The notes beneath the pieces are model-generated. The model did no database searches. It was not told the origin of the DNA and was given only the letters and a program-made list of their open reading frames with translations. Shown here in pieces: positions 53,313 to 62,228 of a DNA stretch of 64,000 nt. The translations under genes and the position numbers were made by a program. The first letter of the stretch is position 1. The number at the start of each line of letters is the position of its first letter. The stretch spans positions 1 through 64,000 of the forward strand of contig PHBE01000016.1 in the NCBI GenBank assembly GCA_002841885.1. Reading direction: 5' to 3'. The DNA is from Deltaproteobacteria bacterium HGW-Deltaproteobacteria-18. Lineage in GTDB: Bacteria > Desulfobacterota > Desulfovibrionia > Desulfovibrionales > Desulfomicrobiaceae.

Positions 53313-54335
53313 ATGAAAGCCATCCCCGTTGAAGAAGCAGTCGGCACCGTTCTTTGTCATGACATAACCCGCATCGTTCCCGGAGAGGCCAAGGGGCCTG
53401 CCTTTCGGCGCGGACACATTGTCGGTCCGCATGACATTTCCACATTGCTCGATATCGGCAAGGCCCATCTTTACGTTTTCGATCCCAGGGACGGCTACGT
53501 CCACGAGGATGAATGCGCCCTGCGCCTGGCACGGGCCGCCGCCGGTCAGGGCATCGTCATCAGTTCGCCGAGCGAAGGCAAGTCAACACTCAGTGCGGCC
53601 CATGACGGCGCTCTTTCCATAGATGTAAACGGTCTTTTCCGCCTCAATTCCATAACGGACGTTACCTTTGGCACCATTCACACCGGTCAGTTCGTGAAGG
53701 CGGGCAGGGTGCTCGGGGGCACGCGGGTCATCCCGCTGGCGGTGCCCGAGGAGCTTTTGCAGGAGGCCGAAGGCGTCTGTCGCGAGCATGCTCCGCTCAT
53801 CGAGGTGCGGCCCCTGAAACCCGCACGCGTCGGCGTGGTGACCACAGGCAGCGAGGTCTTCACCGGGCGCATCAAGGACGGGTTTGGACCGGTGCTCAGG
53901 AAGAAATTCGAGGCCCTTGGATCCACCGTTCTGGATCAGGTTTTCGTCTCGGACCAGGTCGAGATGACAGTCCAGGCCATTATGGGCCTCAAGGAGCGGG
54001 GCGCTGATTTCATCGCCGTCACCGGCGGCATGAGCGTCGACCCCGACGACCAGACTCCCGCAGCCATCAGGGCGACCGGAGCCCGGGTCGTTTCCTACGG
54101 CGCCCCCACCTATCCCGGCGCCATGTTCATGCTTGCCTATCTGGATGACGTACCCGTGGTCGGACTGCCGGGATGCGTCATGTACTACAAAGCCAGTATT
54201 TTCGATCTGATCGTGCCCCGTCTGCTGACCGGGGAGCGTTTGGAGCGGAAGGATATTGTTGCGTTCGGCCACGGAGGTCTTTGCGAAAGCTGCCCCAGTT
54301 GCCATTACCCGGCCTGCGGCTTCGGCAAACTCTAA
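53313..54335 (+). CDS. MoeA-like molybdopterin-binding protein
   Basis: The protein has 340 residues. MoeA-like blocks are ITRIVPGEAKGPAFRRGH near the N-terminus, VVTTGSEVFTGRIKDGFGPVL (about 186-206), VTGGMSVDPDDQTPAA and PTYPGAMFMLAYLDDVPVVGLPGC. The C-terminal tail GHGGLCESCPSCHYPACGFGKL parallels that of the FmdE-MoeA fusion at 50264-51943. It lacks domain IV of standard MoeA. ATG 53313 is chosen because the upstream ATG at 53253 lies inside a palindrome and lacks a ribosome site; neither start has a strong one. It ends 54 bases before mop and probably serves its cofactor. Confidence 0.82.
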   Translation: MKAIPVEEAVGTVLCHDITRIVPGEAKGPAFRRGHIVGPHDISTLLDIGKAHLYVFDPRDGYVHEDECALRLARAAAGQGIVISSPSEGKSTLSAAHDGALSIDVNGLFRLNSITDVTFGTIHTGQFVKAGRVLGGTRVIPLAVPEELLQEAEGVCREHAPLIEVRPLKPARVGVVTTGSEVFTGRIKDGFGPVLRKKFEALGSTVLDQVFVSDQVEMTVQAIMGLKERGADFIAVTGGMSVDPDDQTPAAIRATGARVVSYGAPTYPGAMFMLAYLDDVPVVGLPGCVMYYKASIFDLIVPRLLTGERLERKDIVAFGHGGLCESCPSCHYPACGFGKL

Positions 54336-54389
54336 CGTCGCCACGCAGATTCTGTTCGGACATTCACATTGTTATTTGGAGGAACTGGA

Positions 54390-57107
54390 ATGATTAAGAA
54401 GCAAATTGTGGTCAATGGCATCCCAAGGAACCTGGTGGTCGATGCGGAAGACACCCTGGTCAATGTGATCAGGAAGAGCATCGGCCTGACCGGTACCAAG
54501 GTCGGCTGCGGCGAAGGCCAGTGCGGCGCTTGCAGCGTAATCATGGACGGCAAGGTCGTGCGCGCCTGCGCGACCAAGATGAAACGCGTCGATGACGGCG
54601 CTCAAATCATCACCATCGAAGGCATCGGCACTCCGGCCAACCCGCACCCGCTGCAGCTCGCCTGGATGCTCCACGGCGCTGCCCAATGCGGATTCTGCTC
54701 TCCCGGTTTCATCGTTTCCGCCAAGGGCCTGCTGGATACCAATCCCAGCCCGACCCGCGACGAAGTCCGCGACTGGTTTCAGAAGCATCGCAACGCCTGT
54801 CGCTGCACCGGCTACAAGCCGCTGGTGGACGCCGTCATGGACGCGGCCAAGGTGCTGCGTGGCGAGAAGAGCGCGGCCGACCTCGAATTCAAGATGCCTG
54901 CCGATGGCAGTGTCTGGGGCACCCGCTACCCCCGTCCTTCGGCCATGGCCAAGGTCACCGGCACCCTGGATTTCGGCGCTGATCTGGGCCTGAAGCTGCC
55001 CGCCGGCACCCTGCAGTGCGCCATGGTGCAGGCCGAAGTGTCCCACGCCAAGATCCTGTCCATCGACACCACCGAAGCCGAGAAGATGCCCGGCGTCTTC
55101 AAGGTCGTCACCCACAAGGATGTGAAGGGCAAGAACCGCATCACCGGCCTGATCACCTTTCCCACCAACAAGGGTGACGGATGGGATCGTCCGATCCTGT
55201 GCGACGAGAAGATTTTCCAGTACGGTGACGCCATCGCCATCGTCTGCGCCGACACGGAAGAGCAGGCCAAGGCCGCTGCCAAGGCCGTCAAGGTTGAAAT
55301 CGAGCAGCTGCCCGAATACATGAGCGCTCCTGCGGCCATGGCCGAGGACGCCATCGAGATTCATCCCGGCACGCCCAACGTCTACTACATCCAGAAGATC
55401 GCCAAGGGCGCGGAAACAAAACCCATCTTCGATAAAGCCGATGTGGTGGTCGAAGGAAGTTACTATACCTCGCGCCAGCCCCATCTGCCCATCGAGCCCG
55501 ATTGCGGCTTTGCCTATATCGATGACGAAGGAAAGCTGATCATCCACTCCAAGTCCATCGGTCTGCACCTGCATCTTTACATGATCGCTCCGGGTCTCGG
55601 CCTGGAACCCGATCAGCTGCACCTGGTCCAGAACCCCGCAGGCGGCACCTTCGGCTACAAGTTCAGCCCGACCCTGGAAGCCTTGGTCGGCGCCGCCGCC
55701 CTGGCTACCGGTCGTCCCGTGAATCTGGTGTACGACTATCGTCAGCAGCAGGCCTACACCGGCAAGCGCTCTCCGTTCTGGACCAACGTGCGTCTGGCTT
55801 CCACAAAGGACGGCAAGCTGCTTGGCATGGAAACCGACTGGACCGTCGACCATGGCCCGTACTCCGAGTTCGGTGACCTGCTGACTCTGCGCGGAGCCCA
55901 GTACATCGGTGCCGGTTATGATATCGCCAGCATTCGCGGCGAAGGCCGAACTGTCTGCACCAACCACTGCTGGGGCGCAGCGTTCCGCGGTTACGGCGCT
56001 CCCGAATCCGAGTTCCCGTCCGAGACCCTGATGGACGAACTGGCCGAAAAGCTGGGCCTGGATCCTTTCGAGCTGCGCTACAAGAACGTCTACCGCAAGG
56101 GTTCCACCACCCCCACGGGCCAGGATCCTGAGGTGTACAGCCTGCCCGAGATGTTCGACATCATGCGGCCCAAGTACGAGGAAGCCAAGAAGCGCGCTGC
56201 CGCTGCCTCCACCGACGAAGTCAAGCGCGGCGTGGGCATTGCCCTGGGCGTTTACGGCGCAGGCCTTGACGGTGCCGACTCCGCCGCCGCCGATGCCGAA
56301 CTGATGTCCGACGGTACCGTCACCATCTACGACTGCTGGCAGGATCACGGTCAGGGCGCCGACATGGGCACCCTGGGCACGGCTCACGAGGCCTTGAAGC
56401 CCCTGGGCATCACGCCTGACAAGATCCGTCTGGTCATGAACGACACCCGCGTGGCCCCCAACACCGGTCCCGCCGGCGGCAGCCGCTCCCAGGTCATGGG
56501 CGGTCAGGCCATCATCAACGCCTGCGAGCAGCTGCTCAAGGCCATGAAGAAGCCCTCCGGCGGATTCCGTACCTACAATGAGATGGTCGCCGAAAAGCTG
56601 CCCACGAAGTATAACGGCAAATGGACCGCTCCGGCCAAGGACTGCGACGCCAATGGTCAGGGCAGCCCCTTCTGCTGCTACATGTACGGCCTGTTCCTGT
56701 CCGAGGTGGCCGTTGAAGTAGCCACCGGCAAGACCACTGTCGAAAAGATGGCCATTGTCGGCGATATCGGCAAGGTCAACAACTACTCTCTGGTCGACGG
56801 TCAGATCTACGGCGGCGTGGCCCAGGGCATCGGCCTGGCGCTGACCGAGGATTACGAGGATCTGAAGAAGCATGCCACCATGCGCGGTGCAGGCATCCCC
56901 TATATCAAGGATATCCCGGACTCCATGGACATCACCTACGTGGAAACTCCGCGTGCCGACGGTCCTTTCGGCGCCTCCGGTGTCGGTGAAATGCCTCTGA
57001 CCGCTCCTCACGCCGCGGTCCTTAACGCCGTGTACAACGCCTGCGGCGCTCGTCTGCGCGAGATTCCCGCACTGCCGGAGAAAATCCTGGCTGCAATGAA
57101 GAAATAA
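54390..57107 (+). CDS. mop: molybdenum aldehyde oxidoreductase (Mop)
   Basis: The protein has 905 residues, close to D. gigas Mop (907). It oxidises aldehydes to carboxylates at a Mo-MCD site. The plant-type [2Fe-2S] cluster ligands are Cys40, Cys45, Cys48 and Cys60, and the second cluster has Cys100, Cys103 and the CRC pair near 137-139, matching D. gigas numbering. The substrate and cofactor loops are visible (GGTFGYKFSPTLEAL, CWGAAFRGYGAPESEF, GPAGGSRSQVMGGQA). The C-terminal GASGVGEMPLTAPHA holds the catalytic Glu. TGGAGGA lies before ATG 54390. Codon use is strongly biased, suggesting high expression. A strong terminator follows. Confidence 0.96.
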   Translation: MIKKQIVVNGIPRNLVVDAEDTLVNVIRKSIGLTGTKVGCGEGQCGACSVIMDGKVVRACATKMKRVDDGAQIITIEGIGTPANPHPLQLAWMLHGAAQCGFCSPGFIVSAKGLLDTNPSPTRDEVRDWFQKHRNACRCTGYKPLVDAVMDAAKVLRGEKSAADLEFKMPADGSVWGTRYPRPSAMAKVTGTLDFGADLGLKLPAGTLQCAMVQAEVSHAKILSIDTTEAEKMPGVFKVVTHKDVKGKNRITGLITFPTNKGDGWDRPILCDEKIFQYGDAIAIVCADTEEQAKAAAKAVKVEIEQLPEYMSAPAAMAEDAIEIHPGTPNVYYIQKIAKGAETKPIFDKADVVVEGSYYTSRQPHLPIEPDCGFAYIDDEGKLIIHSKSIGLHLHLYMIAPGLGLEPDQLHLVQNPAGGTFGYKFSPTLEALVGAAALATGRPVNLVYDYRQQQAYTGKRSPFWTNVRLASTKDGKLLGMETDWTVDHGPYSEFGDLLTLRGAQYIGAGYDIASIRGEGRTVCTNHCWGAAFRGYGAPESEFPSETLMDELAEKLGLDPFELRYKNVYRKGSTTPTGQDPEVYSLPEMFDIMRPKYEEAKKRAAAASTDEVKRGVGIALGVYGAGLDGADSAAADAELMSDGTVTIYDCWQDHGQGADMGTLGTAHEALKPLGITPDKIRLVMNDTRVAPNTGPAGGSRSQVMGGQAIINACEQLLKAMKKPSGGFRTYNEMVAEKLPTKYNGKWTAPAKDCDANGQGSPFCCYMYGLFLSEVAVEVATGKTTVEKMAIVGDIGKVNNYSLVDGQIYGGVAQGIGLALTEDYEDLKKHATMRGAGIPYIKDIPDSMDITYVETPRADGPFGASGVGEMPLTAPHAAVLNAVYNACGARLREIPALPEKILAAMKK

Positions 57108-57122
57108 TGACCTGGTCAACCT

Positions 57123-57157
57123 CCCTCCGGGCGCTTTTGCGCCCGGAGGGCTTTTTT
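57123..57157 (+). terminator. intrinsic terminator within the mop operon
   Basis: CCCTCCGGGCGC / GCGCCCGGAGGG forms a perfect 12-base stem with a TTTT loop and is followed by CTTTTTT. It lies between mop and the next gene 18 bases further on, so mop can be expressed in excess over the downstream genes. Confidence 0.93.
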
Positions 57158-57174
57158 ATTTTCAAGGAGTAGGC

Positions 57175-59451
57175 ATGGACCAGAAGGAACTCAGGGAATG
57201 GGAAGGCAAGTGCATCCAGGAGGAACCCCCCGGATGCAAGGCCGGGTGTCCTCTGGGAGTTGACGCCAGAGCTTTCGCCCAGTCAATGGCCAAAGGCGAT
57301 CCGGGCGCGGCGAGGGCCGTGCTTGAGAAGAGCATGCCCCTTGCGGCGATCACGGCCCGTTTGTGCGAGGCCCCCTGCGAGGGGTTCTGCGTGCGCGGGG
57401 ATCTTGGAGGAGCCGTGGCCCTGGGAGGGCTCGAGCGCCTGTGCATCCGTGAGACCCAGCCCAAGGGCAGGCTGCTGCGACTTCCCGCCCGCCCCAGGAA
57501 AGTGGCGGTGCTTGGGGGAGGACCGAGCAGCCTGGCCGTGGCTTTCGATCTGGGCAAGAAGGGCTACCCCGTGACCGTGTACCACCTCGGCGAGGCTCCC
57601 GGCGGATGGCTTCGCGACCTGCCGGAGACCGAGCTGCCGACCCGGGTGCTCGACGAGGAGCTGTCCAGGCTCGCCTCCCTGCATGTGACCTACGTGTCCG
57701 TCTCCGTCGTGGATGCGGCCCTGGTGGAAGCGCATCCGGCCGACGCGGTGTACGTGGGCCAGGATGACACAATGGCTCCGGAACTCCTGGCCGTCCTTGG
57801 TTCTCCTGATCCAGGCACCTTTGCCCTGGAACGTCCGGGATGGTTCACGGGCGCAATGGAAGATCGGCCGTACCGGTTCATCAGCGCTCTTTCCCATGGC
57901 CGCGAAGCAGCCGTCTCCATCGACCGCTATCTGCAAGGCGCCTCCCTGACCTCGAGCCGCGTTTTTTTGCGCTGCGGCCAAACCTCGCTTTTTACCCAGA
58001 CCAGGGACATTGCCCCGGTTCAGAGGGTGGTCCCGGCCGACGGCGTAGCATTCACCATGGAAGAGGGCCTGCGAGAAGCGGCGCGCTGCATCGACTGCCA
58101 GTGTCTGGAGTGCGTCAAGCACTGCGTGTACCTGACCGAGTACGGCGCGTACCCCAAGAGCTACGCACGCCGTGTCTTCAACAATTCGGCCATAGTGAAG
58201 GGCGGGGGGGTGCATCAGGCCAACACGTTCATCAACTCCTGCTCCCTGTGCGGGCAGTGCGAGACGCTGTGCCCCAACGATTTCTCCATGGCCGAAATGT
58301 GCCTGGATGCCAGACGTCAGATGGTGCGCGAGAACCGCATGCCGCCGTCTGCCCACTGGTTCGCCCTGGAGGAGATGCGTTCGGCCGGGAGCGAGCAGGC
58401 TGCCTTCATCCGGCATGCGCCAGAAGCTCCGGACAGTGCGGTGCTCTTTTTCCCGGGCTGTCAGCTCTCCGGCATCCGGCCCGATCAGACTCTGCGTCTT
58501 TACGACCGTCTGCTGGAGATGGAACCGCGCACGGGCATCTGGCTCGACTGCTGTGCGGCTCCGGCCCATTGGGCAGGGCGCGAGGACGAGTTCGCGGGCA
58601 AGCTGTGCAAGCTGGAGGAGACCTGGAAGACCATGGGCAGCCCCAGGGTAGTCACGGCCTGTTCGACCTGCCTGAAGATGTTCCGCGAGCACCTGCCGGC
58701 TTTCCGCGCCGAATCGGTCTGGTCGTTGCTGGCCGGCGAGTCCCTGATTCCCGGGGAGGCCCGCGAGGCTCTGGCACTGTCCGACCCCTGCACCTCCCGG
58801 CACGACGCCGACACGCGCGGGGCAGTTCGCGCCGTGCTGGAAAAGCTCGGGCAGCAAATGGCGCCATTGCCCATGTCCGGCGAGCTGACGGAATGCTGCG
58901 GCTTCGGCGGGCTCATGGACAACGTCAATCCGGCCCTGGCCCGCAAGGTGACAGAGGCGCGGGTGGCCCAGTCCGAGGCCTGTTTCCTGACCTACTGCGC
59001 CATGTGTCGCGATCAGCTGGCCAAGACCGGCAAGCCCGTCCTGCACATCCTTGACCTGCTTTTCCCCGAAGTGGCCCACGGCGCCTCGGAGCCGCCTGCC
59101 GGCATCTCGGCCCGGCGCGTGAACCGGCGCAGGCTCAAGGACGCGCTCCTGGGCCGTCACGGCCGCGACGGCATGCCGCGTCAGCCCTGGGAGGACGTGT
59201 CCTTGGTTTATTCGGCCGAAGTTGCCGAACTGCTGGAGACCCGGCGCATCCTCGAAGACGACCTGCGCCAGGTCCTGCACCAGGTCCGCAACGGCGCAAG
59301 AGGTCTGGTCCATGGCGAAGACGGCCGCAGAATCGTCGCGGCCGAGCTTGGAGAGGTCACCTTCTGGGTGGAATTCAGGGACGTAAAGGATGGGTTCGAG
59401 GTGCTGCGGGCCTGGTCCCATCGCATGCGCATCGCAGGAGGACGGATATGA
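57175..59451 (+). CDS. flavin/iron-sulfur/CCG-domain oxidoreductase
   Basis: The protein has 758 residues. A GltD-type iron-sulfur N-domain (CKAGCP, LCEAPCEGFC, about 20-72) is followed by an FAD-binding domain (VAVLGGGPSSLAVAFDLG, about 108-126; FISALSHGREAAVSIDRYL, about 238-257). The NAD(P) subdomain appears truncated. Ferredoxin clusters follow (CIDCQCLECVKHC; CSLCGQCETLCPN). Two CCG-type heterodisulfide-reductase-like domains come next (CCAAPAHWAG, TACSTC; CCGFGG, CAMC). The last ~100 residues are a small basic/alpha-beta tail. It is likely to move electrons for the Mop maturation pathway. It is TGA-overlapped by the next gene. Confidence 0.85.
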   Translation: MDQKELREWEGKCIQEEPPGCKAGCPLGVDARAFAQSMAKGDPGAARAVLEKSMPLAAITARLCEAPCEGFCVRGDLGGAVALGGLERLCIRETQPKGRLLRLPARPRKVAVLGGGPSSLAVAFDLGKKGYPVTVYHLGEAPGGWLRDLPETELPTRVLDEELSRLASLHVTYVSVSVVDAALVEAHPADAVYVGQDDTMAPELLAVLGSPDPGTFALERPGWFTGAMEDRPYRFISALSHGREAAVSIDRYLQGASLTSSRVFLRCGQTSLFTQTRDIAPVQRVVPADGVAFTMEEGLREAARCIDCQCLECVKHCVYLTEYGAYPKSYARRVFNNSAIVKGGGVHQANTFINSCSLCGQCETLCPNDFSMAEMCLDARRQMVRENRMPPSAHWFALEEMRSAGSEQAAFIRHAPEAPDSAVLFFPGCQLSGIRPDQTLRLYDRLLEMEPRTGIWLDCCAAPAHWAGREDEFAGKLCKLEETWKTMGSPRVVTACSTCLKMFREHLPAFRAESVWSLLAGESLIPGEAREALALSDPCTSRHDADTRGAVRAVLEKLGQQMAPLPMSGELTECCGFGGLMDNVNPALARKVTEARVAQSEACFLTYCAMCRDQLAKTGKPVLHILDLLFPEVAHGASEPPAGISARRVNRRRLKDALLGRHGRDGMPRQPWEDVSLVYSAEVAELLETRRILEDDLRQVLHQVRNGARGLVHGEDGRRIVAAELGEVTFWVEFRDVKDGFEVLRAWSHRMRIAGGRI

Positions 59452-59660
59452 GCAGTCTCACATTTGAGCCCAAGGATATGAACTGGGTCTGCGAGCCCTG
59501 CGGTCAGACCCTGGAGCTCGGCCGGGTGGAACTCACGTATCTTGGCAACTCCTTTCATGTGGAATTGCCGGTCTGTGCCAAGTGCGGTGCGGTGTACATC
59601 TACGAAGAGCTGGCCGTGGGCCGGATTCTCGAAGTGGAGCAGCTGCTTGAGGACAAATGA
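59448..59660 (+). CDS. small zinc-ribbon redox-type protein (70 aa)
   Basis: It has 70 residues with two CxxC pairs, CEPCG (about 15-19) and CAKCG (about 42-46), forming a zinc ribbon or rubredoxin-like site. ATG 59448 overlaps the previous stop. I recall this family being named the DVU_1557 family redox protein after its Desulfovibrio vulgaris member. It is always found with this cluster as far as I recall, and its chemistry is unknown. Confidence 0.8.
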   Translation: MSSLTFEPKDMNWVCEPCGQTLELGRVELTYLGNSFHVELPVCAKCGAVYIYEELAVGRILEVEQLLEDK

Positions 59661-60342
59661 GCTTTACGCCTCCCCGCCGGTGCGCAAATCCCTCGGTCCG
59701 GCGCTACGTCCGGGCGGCGAGAAGCTGACCCGGATCATGCTGGATCTGGCAGGCCCGCTGCAGGGTGCCGTGGCTCTTGACGCCGGATGCGGATGCGGGG
59801 CGAGTCTGGCCCTGCTCAGGGAGCGCGGGGCACGGGCCGTGGGTCTGGACTTGAACGCGGTTTTCCTGCGTGAAGCCAGAAACGAGGGCATGCGCGTCGC
59901 GCTGGCCGACTTGGCGGATCTGCCGTTGCCAAGCGCATGTCTGGATCTGATCCTGTGTGAATGCGCATGGAACCTGACCGACAAGGAGCGCGTGCTGACG
60001 GAGTTTTACCGCGTCCTTCGGCCAGGAGGAACGCTCGCCCTGGCCGATATTTACGCGCGCGGATGCCGTACCGGGGACTGGCCCGTGCGCTGCTGTTTTG
60101 CGCAGGCCACGGATCTGCAGACGGTGCTGGAACAGGTGACCGGTGCCGGATTTGAGATCGACGTGGTCGAGGAGCACACCGAAATGCTGAAGAAAACCGC
60201 CGCAGATTTCGTGTTCAGGCACGGCTCCCTGCACGGCTTCTGGCAGGCGGTGACCGGCGATCCGCTGCTGGCACAGATGGCCTGCGACGCATCGCGGGTA
60301 TCAAAGCCTGGCTTGTTTCTGCTGATGGCGCATGCCGGGTAA
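59647..60342 (+). CDS. SAM-dependent methyltransferase (TrsM/DVU_1556-like)
   Basis: A class I methyltransferase with VALDAGCGCGASLALLRERG (motif I), AVGLDLN (motif II), ADLADLPLPSACLDLILCECAW and YRVLRPGGTLALADIY. It is 231 residues if translation begins at TTG 59647, where GGAG lies seven bases upstream. A GTG at 59683 is an alternative and would remove the conserved-looking ELYASPPVRKSLGPALRPGG block, so the earlier start is preferred. It overlaps the zinc-ribbon gene by 14 bases. It is thought to act with the radical SAM protein downstream. The substrate is unknown. Confidence 0.8.
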   Translation: MRTNELYASPPVRKSLGPALRPGGEKLTRIMLDLAGPLQGAVALDAGCGCGASLALLRERGARAVGLDLNAVFLREARNEGMRVALADLADLPLPSACLDLILCECAWNLTDKERVLTEFYRVLRPGGTLALADIYARGCRTGDWPVRCCFAQATDLQTVLEQVTGAGFEIDVVEEHTEMLKKTAADFVFRHGSLHGFWQAVTGDPLLAQMACDASRVSKPGLFLLMAHAG

Positions 60343-60343
60343 T

Positions 60344-60381
60344 AGGTCCCATAAGTCCCATAGGACCCATAAAACCTATGG
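60344..60381 (+). repeat. 9-bp degenerate tandem repeat AGGTCCCAT
   Basis: Three units (AGGTCCCAT, AAGTCCCAT, AGGACCCAT) and a diverged fourth lie in the 94-base gap between the methyltransferase gene and the next start. This type of 'cccata' repeat is familiar from intergenic regions of related bacteria. No function is known. Confidence 0.7.
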
Positions 60382-60436
60382 AACGCAATTCGAGCGACAC
60401 GACAAGCTTTTGAATTTAAAAAAACACGAGGCCGAC

Positions 60437-60883
60437 ATGAATGAATACGATCTCGACATCCTGCGCCTGCACACCCAGGGCTTCTGCTGTGCCCAAATCG
60501 TTCTGCAGATGGCGCTGGAGATGCAAGGCGTTGAAAATCCGGGTCTCATCCGGGCCATGTCCGGTCTGTGCGTGGGCTTCTCTTCGCCGCAGGGCGCCTG
60601 CGGGGCCCTGACGGGCGCGGCCTGCCTTGTCGCCTATCATGCCGGAAAAGGGACCGCGCAGGAGCAGGCCCATGACAGGTTGCCCCTCATGCTCGCGGAG
60701 CTGGCCGAATGGTATGAGGAGTACGCCGCACAGCGTTTCGGGGGCATCTCCTGCTCGGCCATCGTGCCCGACGGCAAGCCGGATGCGTCCATCTGCGGCG
60801 GTCTTGTGTCCGAGTGCTTCGGCAAGGCCATGACAATTCTGGTTGAAAACGGATTTGATCCTTCGAGCGATATCCATGGGTAA
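60437..60883 (+). CDS. C-GCAxxG-C-C family protein (DVU_1555-like)
   Basis: The protein has 148 residues with the cysteine pattern of this family: GFCCAQIVLQ (about 13-22), GLC in SGLCVGF, GACGALTGAACLVAYHAG (about 55-72) and C in ISCSAIV...SICGG. It is likely to hold an iron-sulfur cluster or to be a redox-active partner. ACGAGG precedes ATG 60437. A longer upstream frame reaching into the repeat is unlikely. It overlaps the next gene by 8 bases. Confidence 0.82.
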   Translation: MNEYDLDILRLHTQGFCCAQIVLQMALEMQGVENPGLIRAMSGLCVGFSSPQGACGALTGAACLVAYHAGKGTAQEQAHDRLPLMLAELAEWYEEYAAQRFGGISCSAIVPDGKPDASICGGLVSECFGKAMTILVENGFDPSSDIHG

Positions 60884-62228
60884 GGTGCTGGGTTCCATCC
60901 GGAGTGTGTGCCCTGAATGCCTGAACCGGGTGAGCGGGGAGCTGGTGCAGGACGGGGGTACTGTCAACATGGTCAAAAGGTGTCCCGAGCACGGAGAGTA
61001 TTCGACCGTGGTCTGGCGCGGTGAACCGGCTTTTTCAAGCTGGGTGCGGCCCAAGATCCCTTTTGGCGGCGGCGTCCGCGAAGCGGTCGGCAATGGTTGC
61101 CCTTATGATTGCGGCCTGTGCGGGCGCCATGCCCAGCGAACCTGCACGGCACTGGTCGAGATCACCTCGCGCTGCAACCTGCACTGTCCGGTATGCTTTG
61201 CCGACAGCGGGGGAGCGGGACCGGACCCTGACCATGACATCCTGCGGCGCATGTTCGAGCAGACCATGGCCCGCACCGGCGGATGCAATCTGCAGCTTTC
61301 CGGCGGAGAGCCGACCGTACGCGACGATCTGCCGGAAATCGTTGGGCTGGCCAGACGTGCCGGATTCGGCTTTGTGCAGCTCAATACCAACGGGCTGCGT
61401 CTGGCCGAAGACCCCGCTTTGGCCGGAAAGCTCGCCGAAGCCGGACTGTCGTCGATTTTTCTGCAGTTTGACGGCGTTCTCGACGAGGTCTTTCGCACCC
61501 TTCGCGGTCGGGATCTGCTGGAGATAAAGAAAAAGGCCATGGATCATGCCGCTGCGGCGGGCCTTGGCATCGTGCTCGTGCCGACCGTGGCGCGCGGGGT
61601 GAACACCGATCAGCTATGGAATATCGTCCGGTTCGGGCTTGAGCGTCAGCCGCATGTGCGCGGCGTCCATTTTCAGCCCATGAGCTATTTCGGCCGTTTT
61701 CCCGCTGATTTTTCCCCGGATCACGTCACCCTGCCCGAAGTGATGACCGGTCTGTGCGAACAAAGCGGCGGCGAGGTCAGGGCGGGAGATTTTTTGCCTC
61801 CGGGCTGCGAGCATGCCCTGTGTTCTTTTTCGGCCAAGTACATGACGCGCGAAGACGGCGAGCTCATGCGCCTTGGTAGCGGCTCCTGCGACTGCACGCC
61901 AAAACCGGCCGAAGCCGGAGCCCTCAAATCCATCGGCGTCACGGCCCGGCAATGGTCGGCTCCTTGCGCCTCCGCTGCGCCGTCTGATCCCCCAGGCACG
62001 GAGTCCATTGCGGGGATTGGCAATGACCTGGACCGCTTTCTGGCGCGGGCCAGAACGCACACCTTCACCATTTCGGGCATGGCCTTTCAGGATGCCTGGA
62101 CCCTCAACCTGGAACGGCTGCAGGGCTGCTGTATTCACGTGGCCCAGCCTGACGGGCGGCTCATCCCTTTTTGCGCCTTCAACCTGACGGCCCGGGACGG
62201 CCGCAGCCTGTATCGCGGGCACGTATGA
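60876..62228 (+). CDS. trsS: radical SAM protein of the TrsS type
   Basis: The protein has 450 residues. A two-cysteine knuckle N-domain (CPECLNRV, CPEHGEY) and GCPYDCGLCGRHAQRTC precede the radical SAM motif CNLHCPVC (C-x3-C-x2-C, about 108-115) and QLSGGEPTVRDDLPEI. A cysteine-containing C-domain follows (GCEHALCSFSAKYM, about 307-320; SCDCTP). The fold resembles MJ0619/Tes-like radical SAM enzymes. I recall the family name TrsS, whose members can be selenoproteins; here the cysteine form is used. ATG 60876 overlaps the previous stop by eight bases and the ribosome site is weak. The substrate is unknown; a cofactor modification is suggested by context. Confidence 0.85.
   Translation: MGKVLGSIRSVCPECLNRVSGELVQDGGTVNMVKRCPEHGEYSTVVWRGEPAFSSWVRPKIPFGGGVREAVGNGCPYDCGLCGRHAQRTCTALVEITSRCNLHCPVCFADSGGAGPDPDHDILRRMFEQTMARTGGCNLQLSGGEPTVRDDLPEIVGLARRAGFGFVQLNTNGLRLAEDPALAGKLAEAGLSSIFLQFDGVLDEVFRTLRGRDLLEIKKKAMDHAAAAGLGIVLVPTVARGVNTDQLWNIVRFGLERQPHVRGVHFQPMSYFGRFPADFSPDHVTLPEVMTGLCEQSGGEVRAGDFLPPGCEHALCSFSAKYMTREDGELMRLGSGSCDCTPKPAEAGALKSIGVTARQWSAPCASAAPSDPPGTESIAGIGNDLDRFLARARTHTFTISGMAFQDAWTLNLERLQGCCIHVAQPDGRLIPFCAFNLTARDGRSLYRGHV

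Noticed and set aside
54372-57119. A 915-residue open frame on the minus strand
   Set aside because: It is the antisense shadow of mop, whose strong codon bias keeps the opposite frame open.
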